Source: Nocardia sp. alder85J
GTDB lineage: Bacteria > Actinomycetota > Actinomycetes > Mycobacteriales > Mycobacteriaceae
Assembly (NCBI RefSeq): GCF_020176955.2
Contig: NZ_JAIUCZ020000004.1
Span: forward strand, 248,001 to 312,000
Length of the DNA stretch: 64,000 nucleotides
Direction of reading: 5' to 3'
The notes beneath the pieces are model-generated. The model did not search any database. It was not told the DNA's origin and saw nothing but the letters and a program-made list of their open reading frames with translations. Of this stretch, positions 9,004 to 17,589 are shown in pieces (the first letter of the stretch is position 1; the number at the start of each line of letters is the position of its first letter). Made by a program: the position numbers and the translations under genes.

Positions 9004-10581
9004 GTGTTCGAATCCCTGTCCGACCGGTTGGCCGGTGCCCTCAAGGACCTGCGTGGCAAGGGGCGCCTGTCACCGGCCGATATCGACGCGACCGCCCGGG
9101 AGATCCGGCTGGCGCTGCTCGAGGCCGACGTCGCGTTGCCGGTCGTCCGGACCTTCATCAACCGGATCAAGGAACGCGCCAAGGGCGCGGAGGTCTCCGG
9201 GGCGCTGAATCCGGCGCAGCAGGTGGTCAAGATCGTCAACGAGGAACTCGTCACGATCCTCGGCGGCGAGACCCGGCGGCTGCGACTGGCCAAGAATCCG
9301 CCCACGGTCATCATGCTGGCCGGTCTGCAAGGCGCCGGTAAGACCACGCTGGCCGGCAAGCTGGCGAAATGGCTCAGGGGCCAGGGCCACACGCCGCTGC
9401 TGGTGGCCTGCGACCTGCAACGACCCGGCGCGGTCACCCAGCTCCAGGTGGTCGGCGAGCGGGCCGGCGTGCCGGTGTTCGCACCCCACCCGGGCACCTC
9501 GGTCGGCGGCGGCGAGAACGCGCTCGGCGTGTCGGCCGCCGACCCGATCGAGGTCGCGAAGGCCGGTATCGAGGAGGCGAAGCAGCGGCACTACGACGTG
9601 GTCATCGTCGACACCGCCGGTCGCCTCGGCATCGACGAGGAGCTGATGCGGCAGGCCGCGGGCATCCGCGACGCCGTGCAGCCCGACGAGACGCTGTTCG
9701 TGCTCGACGCCATGATCGGCCAGGACGCCGTCACCACCGCCGAGGCGTTCCGCGACGGCGTCGGCTTCACCGGTGTCGTGCTGACCAAGCTCGACGGTGA
9801 CGCCCGCGGTGGCGCGGCGCTGAGCGTGCGCGAGATCACCGGCCAGCCCATCCTGTTCGCCTCCACCGGTGAGAAGCTGGAAGATTTCGACGTCTTCCAC
9901 CCCGACCGCATGTCCAGCCGGATCCTCGGCATGGGCGATCTGCTCACCCTCATCGAGCAGGCCGAACAGGTCTACGACGCACAGCAGGCCGAGGAGGCCG
10001 CGCGCAAGATCGGTTCCGGCGAGCTGACCCTCGAGGATTTCCTCGAGCAGATGCTCGCGATCCGCAAGATGGGCCCGATCGGCAACCTGCTCGGCATGCT
10101 GCCCGGCGCCGGCCAGATGAAGGACGCGCTGGCCCAGGTCGACGACCGGCAACTGGATCGGGTGCAGGCCATCATCCGCGGCATGACGCCGGGTGAGCGC
10201 GCGAATCCGAAGATCATCAACGCCTCCCGCCGCCTGCGCATCGCCAACGGTTCCGGCGTCGCGGTCTCCGAGGTCAACCAGCTGGTCGACCGCTTCTTCG
10301 AGGCGCGCAAGATGATGAGCGCCATGAGCCGTCAGTTCGGCATGCCGGGGGCGCGCGGCGGCACCAAGAAGAAGGGCGGCAAGAAGGGCAAGAAGGGCGG
10401 CCGTGGGCCCACCCCGCCGAAGGTGCGCGGCGGATTCCCGGGGATGCCCGGAATGCCGGGCCTGCCGCCCGGAATGCCCGCGGGCTTCCCGGACCTGTCC
10501 GATATGCCCGCCGGGCTCAATGAGCTGCCCCCCGGCCTCGAGGGTTTCGACCTGTCGAAGCTGAAGTTCCCGAAGAACTGA
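9004..10581 (+). CDS. ffh: Signal recognition particle protein Ffh
   Basis: 525-residue SRP54 homologue, the GTPase that binds 4.5S RNA and signal sequences and targets ribosomes to FtsY and SecYEG. An N-terminal helical bundle is followed by the G domain with GLQGAGKTT at about residue 107, DTAGRLG and TKLDGDARGG. The M domain begins after LTLIEQAEQ and holds the RNA-binding region with GMTPGERANPKIINASRRLRIA. The C-terminal tail is lysine-rich, then Gly/Met/Pro-rich (FPGMPGMPGLPPGMP), longer than in E. coli but usual in nocardiae. GTG start with AGGAG upstream. A hairpin follows the stop. Confidence 0.97.
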   Translation: MFESLSDRLAGALKDLRGKGRLSPADIDATAREIRLALLEADVALPVVRTFINRIKERAKGAEVSGALNPAQQVVKIVNEELVTILGGETRRLRLAKNPPTVIMLAGLQGAGKTTLAGKLAKWLRGQGHTPLLVACDLQRPGAVTQLQVVGERAGVPVFAPHPGTSVGGGENALGVSAADPIEVAKAGIEEAKQRHYDVVIVDTAGRLGIDEELMRQAAGIRDAVQPDETLFVLDAMIGQDAVTTAEAFRDGVGFTGVVLTKLDGDARGGAALSVREITGQPILFASTGEKLEDFDVFHPDRMSSRILGMGDLLTLIEQAEQVYDAQQAEEAARKIGSGELTLEDFLEQMLAIRKMGPIGNLLGMLPGAGQMKDALAQVDDRQLDRVQAIIRGMTPGERANPKIINASRRLRIANGSGVAVSEVNQLVDRFFEARKMMSAMSRQFGMPGARGGTKKKGGKKGKKGGRGPTPPKVRGGFPGMPGMPGLPPGMPAGFPDLSDMPAGLNELPPGLEGFDLSKLKFPKN

Positions 10582-10592
10582 GCCGGATTGTT

Positions 10593-10624
10593 CCGCGGCG
10601 GAAGTGAATGCGTTTCCGCCGCGG
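10593..10624 (+). terminator. Hairpin terminator candidate after ffh
   Basis: CCGCGGCGGAA at 10593-10603 pairs perfectly with TTCCGCCGCGG at 10614-10624 across a 10-base loop, 12 bases after the ffh stop. Only a short ATTT follows, so it is a GC-type actinobacterial terminator, not a canonical U-tract one. Confidence 0.55.
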
Positions 10625-10997
10625 GCATTTCGGCGGTGCCGGATCGCCGTCCCGCGCGGCGCGGATCGGGCACGCCTCGGAGGAGGCGGCCGGCTCGGCA
10701 CGACAGCCGAGCGGGTATTCGCGCGCTCGACCCGCGTACCGGTCGCCGCCGTAGCTCATCACCTGCGGGCAGGCCGGAGGCCGGGAAGACCTGTCGGCGA
10801 CCGCATCTCGGCCGACGGCGACTCGGTCGGAACAACCTGTTCCCGAAGTGTTTCGGCGTGTGCCGACATGCGGTCCGGGCAGCGCTGCCGACGGTCGGCA
10901 ATCGCGGCCGACGACCGCCCAAGAATGGATAGCCGAAGTGTTGCTGAATGGGGTGGCGCACTGCTGAAGTCCCCTGCGCGCTCGCTGCGGCGGCGGC
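10625..10997. other. Intergenic stretch with no recognisable gene
   Basis: About 370 bases between the ffh hairpin and the end of the GntR gene. The open frames here are short, overlap one another and give arginine/proline-rich translations with no motif, start context or ribosome-binding site. No tRNA or obvious structured RNA was recognised. The two flanking genes end towards each other, so it needs no promoter. Confidence 0.5.
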
Positions 10998-11711
10998 TCA
11001 GGCGCTGTCGGCCACCGGGCGGCGGCGGCGCCGGCCGCGGGCGATGAGTTCGGGGTCGAATTCGGTGGTGGACCACTGCGCGGCGAGTGTGATGCTCGGG
11101 CCGCGGCCCGCGGCGATGTGGGCGAAGGCGCTCGCGGCGGCGGCCTCGGTGGCGCCGGCCGCGATCAGGGTGAACAGGGCCTCGTGTTCGGAGCACTGTT
11201 CGGCGGCGTCGCGGGAGGCGGTGAGGCGGAACAGCCATTCGGTGCGGGCCGCCAGCGGGCGCATCAGGGTGTTCAGCAAGGGATTCCCGGCCAGTTCGAT
11301 GATCCCGGCGTGGAAGGCGGCATTGGCCCCGGCGATCCGCTGGGCGTCGCCGGAGGCGGTGGCCGCGCGGGCCTGTTTCAGCAGCGCCGACAGCGGTTCG
11401 ACCGAGGCGGGCGTGGCATTGCTCGCGGCCAGCCGGGCGGCCAGCGACTCCAGGGATTCCCGCACATCGAACAGGTCGCGGACGTCGGCGGGGGTGAACG
11501 GGGCGACCAGCGCGCCCTTGCCGGGGACCAGCAGCACCAGTCCCTCGGCGGCCAGCACGCGCAGCGCCTCGCGCAGCGGAATACGGGAAACTTGCAGTTC
11601 GGCGGCCAGATCGCGCTCGACCAACCGCTGTCCGGGCCGCAGCTCCACGCCGATGATGCGTTGCTTGATCGACTCGTAGGCGTGGTCGCGCAGAGATCCT
11701 GGTGCCGTCAC
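10998..11711 (-). CDS. GntR family regulator, FCD (FadR) subfamily
   Basis: About 237 residues from the GTG at 11711. The winged helix occupies residues 5-70, with HAYESIKQRIIGVELRPGQRL and the recognition helix in VSRIPLREAL. The all-helical FCD ligand-binding domain follows, with the metal-ligand pattern FDVRESLE and AAFHAGIIELAGN. The start at 11711 gives the usual family length; an upstream GTG at 11780 is possible but adds an unusual N-terminus. It is divergent from the ABC ATPase gene, and the 115-base gap contains a GGTATACC palindrome of the kind bound by this subfamily. It probably controls the whole nucleoside-type cluster up to 18.6 kb. Confidence 0.9.
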   Translation of the reverse strand: MTAPGSLRDHAYESIKQRIIGVELRPGQRLVERDLAAELQVSRIPLREALRVLAAEGLVLLVPGKGALVAPFTPADVRDLFDVRESLESLAARLAASNATPASVEPLSALLKQARAATASGDAQRIAGANAAFHAGIIELAGNPLLNTLMRPLAARTEWLFRLTASRDAAEQCSEHEALFTLIAAGATEAAAASAFAHIAAGRGPSITLAAQWSTTEFDPELIARGRRRRRPVADSA

Positions 11712-11794
11712 GACATTCCACACTAGCTTCGCCGCAGAGTGGTTTTCGCGCTCGAAACACAGCTGGAACGCGGCCGCCACACCCGACCCCGAGA

Positions 11795-11814
11795 GTTAAC
11801 GGTATACCACTAAC
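11795..11814. promoter_or_regulatory. GntR operator candidate, copy 1
   Basis: GTTA-AC-GGTATACC-AC-TAAC is a 20-bp palindrome apart from the two AC steps. It lies between the divergent GntR gene and the ABC operon, ending 12 bases before the ATPase start. The right-to-left reading TGGTATACCGTTAAC is 14/15 identical to a site at 17554-17568 before the lipoprotein gene. FadR-subfamily regulators bind such GGT-ACC dyads. Confidence 0.6.
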
Positions 11815-11826
11815 TGGAGGTCGGTC

Positions 11827-13401
11827 GTGGACACTGCCCTGGAGCTCACCGGAGTCGGCACATCGTTCGGCGCGGTGCGGGCGCTGTCGGAGGTGGACAT
11901 CACGGTCCGCCGCGGCGAGGTGCACTGCGTGCTCGGCGAGAACGGCGCCGGGAAGTCGACGCTGTGCAACCTCGTCTACGGCTCGGCGACGCCCGACACC
12001 GGTGCGATGCGGCTGTTCGGCGAGCCGTACCGGCCGCGCCGTCCCGCCGACGCGCTGCGTCGCGGAATCGCCATGGTGCACCAGCATTTCAGCCTGGTGC
12101 CGACCCTGACGGTCGCCGAGAACCTGCTGCTGGGCCCGGCCGCCCGGCTGCGCCCCCGGCGCGCCGAACTGACCGCCCGGCTGTCCGCGATCACCGCCGA
12201 ATACGGCCTGCGGGTCGACCCCGCCGCCCGCGTGGACACTCTCTCGGTCGGCGAACGCCAGACCATCGAGATCGTGAAATGTCTACTGGCCGAACCGAAC
12301 CTGGTACTGCTGGACGAACCCACCGCCGTCCTCGGCCCGGCCGAGGTGACCGCCCTGCTGGACACCTGCCGCCGGATCGCCGCCGCCGGTCGCGCGGTCG
12401 TGCTCATCACCCACAAACTGGGCGAGATCGAACGCGTCGCCGACACCGCCACCGTCCTGCGCGGCGGCCGCGTCGCCGGCTCCGGCCCCCTCACCGACTT
12501 CACCCGCGACGACCTGGTCGGCCTCATGGTCGGCGGCCGCCTCGCCGACCTGGATCCCCTTCTGGTCCTGGGTGATTCACCACCCCCCACCGCCGCAGCC
12601 GGGCCCCCGGCCGGCGCGGCGGCTGCCGGTGTGACCGCTGCGACGGCAGCTGCGCCGGTGCTGCGGGTCGAGGGGTTGCGGTTGGTTCGGGGGGATGGGG
12701 CGGCCCTGCTGGATGGGCTGGAGCTCGAGGTGCGGGCGGGGGAGATCGTCGGGATCGCGGGGGTGGCGGGGAACGGGCAGAGTGAGCTGGTCGCGGTGCT
12801 CAGTGGGGCGCGGCGGCCGGATGCGGGGCGGGTCGAGTTCGGCGGGCGGGAGATCACGCAGGCGAATGTGGCTGTGCGGACTGCCGCGGGGCTCGGGGTC
12901 ATTCCGGAGGATCGGCATCACGAGGGGTGTATCCCGGCGATGAGTGTCGCCGAGAACCTCTGCCTGGGTCGGCTGCATCGGTGGCGGCGGCGCGGGTTGC
13001 TGGATCGGCGGGGGTTGCGTGATACCGCGGCGGCCGCGATCGCGGCGCACGGGATCCGGGCCGCCTCGCCGGATGCGCCGATGCACACCCTGTCCGGCGG
13101 CAATCAGCAAAAGGTGGTGGTGGCAAGGGAATTGGCGCTGGACCCGCTGCGCTGCCTGATCGCCGCCCAGCCGACGCGCGGTCTGGATCTCGGTGCGGTG
13201 GACGCCGTCCTGACGCAGTTGCGCGGCGCGGCGGCCGCGGGTGCGGCGGTGCTGCTCGTCTCGCACGAGCTGCCGGAACTGCTGGCGCTGTGCGACCGCA
13301 TCCTCGTCGCCTATCGGGGCCGGCTGCTCGGGCCGGTCGACCCCGCCGCCGGGCAGGCGGCCGACGCCATCGCCCGCCTGATGCTGGGGGCCGCGGCATG
13401 A
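11827..13401 (+). CDS. Nucleoside/simple-sugar-type ABC transporter ATPase with two ATPase domains (YufO/NupA class)
   Basis: 524 residues with tandem ATPase domains. Domain 1 has Walker A GENGAGKST near residue 38, a signature written LSVGERQ and Walker B LVLLDEP. Domain 2 has Walker A degenerated to GVAGNGQSEL, signature LSGGNQQK and a Walker B-like LIAAQPTRGLD. Degenerate second domains are normal in this class, which works with BMP-type lipoproteins and two permeases. GTG start, preceded by GGAGGTCGGTC. First gene after the GntR operator. The linker between the domains is rich in alanine and proline. Likely ligand class: nucleosides, bases or similar small molecules, consistent with the deaminase-like genes downstream. 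Confidence 0.92.
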   Translation: MDTALELTGVGTSFGAVRALSEVDITVRRGEVHCVLGENGAGKSTLCNLVYGSATPDTGAMRLFGEPYRPRRPADALRRGIAMVHQHFSLVPTLTVAENLLLGPAARLRPRRAELTARLSAITAEYGLRVDPAARVDTLSVGERQTIEIVKCLLAEPNLVLLDEPTAVLGPAEVTALLDTCRRIAAAGRAVVLITHKLGEIERVADTATVLRGGRVAGSGPLTDFTRDDLVGLMVGGRLADLDPLLVLGDSPPPTAAAGPPAGAAAAGVTAATAAAPVLRVEGLRLVRGDGAALLDGLELEVRAGEIVGIAGVAGNGQSELVAVLSGARRPDAGRVEFGGREITQANVAVRTAAGLGVIPEDRHHEGCIPAMSVAENLCLGRLHRWRRRGLLDRRGLRDTAAAAIAAHGIRAASPDAPMHTLSGGNQQKVVVARELALDPLRCLIAAQPTRGLDLGAVDAVLTQLRGAAAAGAAVLLVSHELPELLALCDRILVAYRGRLLGPVDPAAGQAADAIARLMLGAAA

Positions 13402-13419
13402 GCGGCCGGGGGCGCCGGT

Positions 13420-13511
13420 GGGAGCGGAGCATGACCACGCAGGTCTCTCGCTCGGGCGCCCCAGCGGGAGTGGGGCGTAACCACGCAGGTTCGCCGCTCG
13501 TGCCCGGTAGG
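13420..13511. repeat. Two tandem copies of a 46-bp imperfect repeat
   Basis: Copies at 13420-13465 and 13466-13511 share GGGAG-GG-GC-T-ACCACGCAGGT and CGCTCG at identical offsets of exactly 46 bases. The repeat separates the ATPase stop from the permease start. The ATPase stop lies in an ATGA (13398-13401) that opens a 58-codon frame running through the repeat and ending in TGATG at the permease start. This looks like an element inserted into a formerly overlapping gene junction. Whether it is a dispersed repeat family could not be checked. Confidence 0.6.
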
Positions 13512-13573
13512 CACGGCATGAGTGCCGACCGCCGCCGGAATTCGATGTCTCGATGGGAAGGAAGGTGCCGGTG

Positions 13574-14731
13574 ATGTCGTCGGAGACGGCCGTGGACCGG
13601 CCGCGAGTGCGGGCATGGCCGCCGGAGAAGTGGCCGCTGCGTGAGTGGTCGCTGAAAAAGACACGCGGGCAGGGTGTGTCGCGGGATTTCTGGGTGTACG
13701 GCGCTGCGGTGGCGGCGGCCGCCGTGGTCGGCGTGCTGCTGGCGGCCGGTAGCGGGGCGGCGCCGGGGGCGGCGGGGAAAGCCTTGTGGGACGGCATGTT
13801 CGGGTCGTCATACGGATTCGGTAGCGCGTTGAACACCGCGGCCGTGCTGGCGTTGATCGCCACCGGGTTCACCGCCGCGCATCGGGCGGGGCTGGTGAAC
13901 GTGGGGGCGGAAGGGCAACTGGCGCTGGGAGGTATCGCCGCGACGGCGGTCGGGGTGCATCTGCCGGACGGGGCGCCGCCGCTGGTCGCGGCGCCGCTGG
14001 TGCTGGTGGCCGGGTTCGCCGCCGGTGCGTTGTGGGCCGGGATCGCCGCGTGGCTGCGGGTGTGGCGCGGCACCAGCGAGGTCATCACCACCTTGCTACT
14101 GAATTTCGTGGGGCTGGGCCTGGTGTCGCTGGCCGTGCACGAGACCGCGCTGCTGCGGCAGCCGGTCACCTCGGTGGAGACGCTGCCGCAGTCGAAGCAG
14201 CTGGCGACCGGGGCACGGCTGCCGCTGCTCGGGCTGCCGCAGTCGCCGGCCACGATCGCCGTGGTGGTGGCGCTGGTCGCGCTGGTGGTCACCGCGATCG
14301 TGGTGCGGCGCACCGCCACCGGGGTGCGGCTGGCCGCGGTCGGGCATTCGGAGGCGGCCGCGGCGCGGCTGGGGCTGCCGGTCACCCGGTTGCGGGTGGC
14401 GGCGCTGGCCACCGCGGGCGGGCTCGCGGGTGTGGCGGGGGCGGGGCTGGTGGCGACGGTGCCGTTCGTGCTGGCCGAGAACTTCACCTCCGGTTACGGT
14501 TTCGCCGGTCTGGTGGTGGGTCTGCTGGCGCGCGGCAGTCTGGTCGCGGTCGGCGGGATCGCGCTCGCCTTCGGCCTGCTCACCACCGGTGGCATCAATC
14601 TGCAAGTGGCGGCGGCGGTTCCGGCGTCCTCGGTGCAGGTGGTGCAGAGCGTGCTGATCCTGTGCGTCGCGGGTGCGGTGGTGTTCCGGCAACGGCGCTT
14701 CCGGCGTGGCAAGGCGGAGGCGGCGGCATGA
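13574..14731 (+). CDS. Nucleoside-type ABC transporter permease 1 (YufP/NupP class)
   Basis: 385-residue inner-membrane permease. A basic, tryptophan-containing cytoplasmic N-terminus precedes about nine membrane segments. The blocks AHRAGLVNVGAEGQLALGG and SEVITTLLLNFVGLGLVS are diagnostic for the BPD-transp-2 family that works with BMP-type lipoproteins. The cytosolic coupling region contains RLAAVGHSEAAAARLGL. The ATG at 13574 has GGAAGGAAGG 8 bases upstream, which favours it over the in-frame ATG at 13553. Its stop overlaps the start of permease 2 as ATGA. Confidence 0.9.
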   Translation: MSSETAVDRPRVRAWPPEKWPLREWSLKKTRGQGVSRDFWVYGAAVAAAAVVGVLLAAGSGAAPGAAGKALWDGMFGSSYGFGSALNTAAVLALIATGFTAAHRAGLVNVGAEGQLALGGIAATAVGVHLPDGAPPLVAAPLVLVAGFAAGALWAGIAAWLRVWRGTSEVITTLLLNFVGLGLVSLAVHETALLRQPVTSVETLPQSKQLATGARLPLLGLPQSPATIAVVVALVALVVTAIVVRRTATGVRLAAVGHSEAAAARLGLPVTRLRVAALATAGGLAGVAGAGLVATVPFVLAENFTSGYGFAGLVVGLLARGSLVAVGGIALAFGLLTTGGINLQVAAAVPASSVQVVQSVLILCVAGAVVFRQRRFRRGKAEAAA

Positions 14732-15289
14732 GCGCCACCGGGGAACTGCTGGACGGCGGTGTGCGGCTGGCGATTCCGCTGCTGCTGGGGTCGGCGGGCG
14801 AACTGGTCAGCGAGCGCGCGGGAGTGCTGAACCTCAGCCTCGAGGGCATGATGCTGGTCGGTGCGTTCGCCGGTGCGGTGGGCGCGCACGCCACCGGCAG
14901 CCCGAGCGGATCGCAGTGGGCTGCCGGTCGTCGCGTGGCGCTGGCTGGCGGGGCTGCTGGTCGGCGCGACCTCGGGCCTGGCCGGTGCCCACCTGGCCCT
15001 CGCCGATGTGCACGCGTTCACCGACAACCTCACCGGCGGTGCGGGTTACCTCGCGGTGGTCGCCGTCATCGCCGGCCGCTGGCGGGCCTGGCCCACGGCG
15101 CTGGCCTGCGTGTTCTTCGGGCTGGCCGAGGCGTTGCAGTTCGCCGCGCCCGCCCTGGGCCTGCACCTGCCGACCGCGGTGCTGGTCATGTCCCCGTATC
15201 TGCTGGCGGTGCTGGCGGTCAGCGGGCTGGTCGGCGCGAGCCGCTCGCCCGCCGCCCTCACCCGTCCCTTCGCCCGAGAGGCCCGTTGA
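14728..15289 (+). pseudogene. Nucleoside-type ABC transporter permease 2 (YufQ/NupQ class), internally deleted and frameshifted
   Basis: The N-terminal part (about 60 residues, with SERAGVLNLSLEGMMLVGAF) reads in the frame of the ATG at 14728 up to about 14910. The C-terminal part (VVAWRWLAGLLVGATSGLAG, then FTDNLTGGAGYLAVVAVIAG, to the stop at 15289) reads one frame over. Family members are about 290-310 residues; only about 185 codons remain, and the whole middle, including several membrane segments and the coupling region, is absent. The first frame, if read on, continues into the next gene's frame. So this is a deletion with a frameshift, not a simple sequencing indel. The importer should lack its second permease. 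Confidence 0.75.
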
Positions 15290-15291
15290 CG

Positions 15292-16263
15292 ATGACCCTC
15301 GTCCTGACCAGATCCGATGTGCTGGCGCTGATCAGCCTGCCGGAGGTGATCGCCGCGGTGGGCCGCGCGCACGCCGACCTCGCGCGCGGCACGGCGGTGC
15401 AGCCCGCGCCCGCGGTGATGCGACTGCCCGGCTCGGACTCGGCCTTCCTCGCGATGCCCGCGATCTCCGGTCCGGCCGGGCTGGCCACGGTGAAGCTGCT
15501 GGCCGACATCCCCGGCAATCGCGAGCGTGACCTGCCGGTGCAACGTTCCGCGATCCTGGTGCTGTCCGCGGCGGACGGTTCCTGTACGGCGCTGCTCGAC
15601 GGCGGCACGGTCACCCGGTTCCGCACCGCCGCGGCCTCCGCGGTGGCCACCGCCGCCCTGGCCCGCCCGGACAGCCGGGTGCTGGGCCTGATCGGCGCCG
15701 GCGGGCTGGCGCACACCCACGTGGCGGCGCTGCGCGCGGTGCTGCCGTTCGACCGGATCGTGGTGTGGAGCCGCGCCGCGGCCAGCGCGCGCGCCTTCGC
15801 CGACGAAACCGGTGCGGAGCCGGTCGATTCCGCGGAGGAGGCGGTGCGGGCGGCGGACGTGCTGTGCACGCTCACCCCGGCGCGCGAGCCGGTGGTGCGC
15901 GGGGCCTGGTTCCGGCCCGGATTGCACGTCAACGCGGTCGGAGCGCCACCGCGTGCCGATCACCGTGAGATCGACAGCGACGGAATGCGTTTCGCGCGGG
16001 TCGTGGTCGACAGCCGGGCCACGGCGCTGGGGGAGTCCGGGGATGTGCTGATCCCGTTGCGGGAGGGCGCCTTCGGGCCGGAACACGTCGGCGACGAACT
16101 GGGGGAGGTGCTGATCGGCGCCAAGCCCGGTCGCAGCGGCGTGGATCAGGTCACCCTCTACAACTCCCTGGGGGTCGGCCTCCAGGATCTGGCCGCCGCC
16201 CGGCTGCTGATCGACGCCGCCCGCGACCGCGGGATCGGCACCGAGATCGATCTGATCGGATGA
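15292..16263 (+). CDS. Ornithine cyclodeaminase / mu-crystallin family protein
   Basis: 323 residues. The Rossmann fold has the NAD(P)-binding motif GLIGAGGLAHTHVAAL near residue 128, preceded by the family block TVTRFRTAAASAVATAALA. LTPAREPVVRGAWFRPGLHVNAVGA and the C-terminal TLYNSLGVGLQDLAAA also match. The family includes ornithine cyclodeaminase, alanine dehydrogenase, ketimine reductase and opine-type dehydrogenases, so the reaction is a deamination or a reduction of a C=N bond, but the substrate is unknown. It starts 2 bases after the broken permease and 6 bases before the amidohydrolase gene. Probably a catabolic enzyme for the imported compound. Confidence 0.88.
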   Translation: MTLVLTRSDVLALISLPEVIAAVGRAHADLARGTAVQPAPAVMRLPGSDSAFLAMPAISGPAGLATVKLLADIPGNRERDLPVQRSAILVLSAADGSCTALLDGGTVTRFRTAAASAVATAALARPDSRVLGLIGAGGLAHTHVAALRAVLPFDRIVVWSRAAASARAFADETGAEPVDSAEEAVRAADVLCTLTPAREPVVRGAWFRPGLHVNAVGAPPRADHREIDSDGMRFARVVVDSRATALGESGDVLIPLREGAFGPEHVGDELGEVLIGAKPGRSGVDQVTLYNSLGVGLQDLAAARLLIDAARDRGIGTEIDLIG

Positions 16264-16269
16264 CCGGCG

Positions 16270-17484
16270 ATGTCACTGTTGCTGTGTAACGCGGTGCCCT
16301 GGGGAGCGGCCGCCCCGGCCGACGTCACGGTCGAGTCGGGCCGGATCACCGGAATCGGCGGCCCCGCCCCGGCCGGCGCCGAGCTCGTGGACCTGAGCGG
16401 ATGCGTCCTGCTCCCCGGGTTCGTCGACGCGCACTGCCACCTGGACAAGACGCTGTGGGGCGGCCCGTGGGTGCCCAACCCCGCCGGTTCCCGGCTCGCG
16501 GACAAGATCGCGTACACCCGGGCCGGTCGCGCGGAACACGGTGTGCCCTCGGTGGATCGGATCGCCGCGCTGCTCGAGCGGATGGCCGCGGCGGGCACCA
16601 CGCGGGTCCGCACCCACACCGATGTGTCGCCGGAGTTCGGGCTCGACGGTGTGCACGCGGTGCGGGCGGCCGCCGAGCGGCTGGCCGATCGGATCACCGT
16701 GCAGCAGGTGATCTTTCCGCAGTACGGCCTGCTGACCAATACCGGCACCGCGGAACTGATGGAACAGGCGCTGAGAATCGGTGCGGCACAGGTGGTCGGC
16801 GGTATCGACCCGGCCGGGGTGGATCGCGATCCGGTGCGGCACCTGGACGTGGTGTTCGGGCTGGCCACCACCTGGGACGTGCCCATCGATCTGCACCTGC
16901 ACGATCGGGACACGCTGGGCGCCTGGGAATTCGAGCTGATCATCGAGCGCACCCTGGCCACCGGCATGCAGCACCGGGTCACGATCGGCCACGGTTTCGC
17001 GCTCGGCGATGTCGCCGCCGACCGGCAGGGCGAGCTGATCGTCGGGCTCGCCGAGGCCGGGATCGCGCTGGCAACCTGCGCGGCGCACAACGATCCGCTG
17101 CTGCCACTGGACCGGCTGCGCGCCGCGGGCGTGACCGTGGCCGCCGGCAGCGACGGCATCCGCGACCTGTGGTCGCCCTACGGCGACGGCGACATGCTGC
17201 GCCGGGCCCACCGGCTGGCCGAGCGGATGTCCTACTGCGCCGATTTCGAGATCGAATCCGCCCTGACCGCAGCGACTTTCGGGGGCGCGCAGGCGTTGCG
17301 GCTGGAGGATTACGGGCTGCGGCCCGGAGCGCGCGCCGATCTCGTCGCAGTGCCGGCCCGCACCGTCGCCGAGGCCGTAGTGAGCTGCCCGCCGCGGCGA
17401 ATGGTGTTGCGCGCCGGGCAGTTCCAGCCGGACATCGCCACCGCACCCGGTTCCGATGCGGTGCCGGGTGCGGCCGCGCCGTGA
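16270..17484 (+). CDS. Cytosine-deaminase-like metal-dependent amidohydrolase (CodA/AtzC class)
   Basis: 404 residues. A small beta domain is followed by the TIM barrel with PGFVDAHCHLDKTLWGG. That block carries the HxH metal pair and the Lys of the cytosine-deaminase subgroup. Later ligands are HLHDRD, IGHGFALGD and the barrel-end aspartate in GSDGIRDLWSPYGDGDML. The class hydrolyses C-N bonds of pyrimidines, triazines and related ring amides. No signal peptide. It is the last gene of the five-gene ABC operon, 106 bases before the lipoprotein gene. With the nucleoside-type importer it points to uptake and breakdown of a nitrogen heterocycle (inference). Confidence 0.88.
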   Translation: MSLLLCNAVPWGAAAPADVTVESGRITGIGGPAPAGAELVDLSGCVLLPGFVDAHCHLDKTLWGGPWVPNPAGSRLADKIAYTRAGRAEHGVPSVDRIAALLERMAAAGTTRVRTHTDVSPEFGLDGVHAVRAAAERLADRITVQQVIFPQYGLLTNTGTAELMEQALRIGAAQVVGGIDPAGVDRDPVRHLDVVFGLATTWDVPIDLHLHDRDTLGAWEFELIIERTLATGMQHRVTIGHGFALGDVAADRQGELIVGLAEAGIALATCAAHNDPLLPLDRLRAAGVTVAAGSDGIRDLWSPYGDGDMLRRAHRLAERMSYCADFEIESALTAATFGGAQALRLEDYGLRPGARADLVAVPARTVAEAVVSCPPRRMVLRAGQFQPDIATAPGSDAVPGAAAP

Positions 17485-17549
17485 CCGGTGCGGCACGTCG
17501 CCACCCGGTGACATCGCCGAAACCGGCCGGAAATCGGCACCCCGTCAGA

Positions 17550-17567
17550 TTAATGGCATACCGTTAA
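17550..17567. promoter_or_regulatory. GntR operator candidate, copy 2
   Basis: TTAATGGCATACCGTTAA is an 18-bp dyad with 7 of 9 pairs intact, 22 bases before the lipoprotein start. It repeats the sequence found next to the GntR gene (14/15 identity over 17554-17568 on the opposite strand). It should give the lipoprotein gene its own GntR-controlled promoter, since the amidohydrolase gene stops 65 bases upstream. Confidence 0.6.
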
Positions 17568-17589
17568 CCCTCTCGCGGAAAGCACGATC

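Noticed and set aside
10604..11047. Open frames between ffh and the GntR gene
   Set aside because: Arginine-rich, no ribosome-binding site, overlap one another and a terminator hairpin.
13402..13573. 58-codon frame between ATPase and permease as a real gene
   Set aside because: Its sequence is the translated 46-bp repeat; Arg/Gly-rich and without family; kept only as a coupling curiosity.
12577..14487. Long minus-strand frame across the nucleoside-type permease
   Set aside because: Ser/Thr/Ala-rich antisense translation, no start context; the plus-strand permease has clear family motifs.
14032..16263. Long frame joining permease sequence to the ornithine-cyclodeaminase-like gene
   Set aside because: It arises because the deleted permease shifts into that frame; the enzyme has its own ATG at 15292 right after the permease stop.
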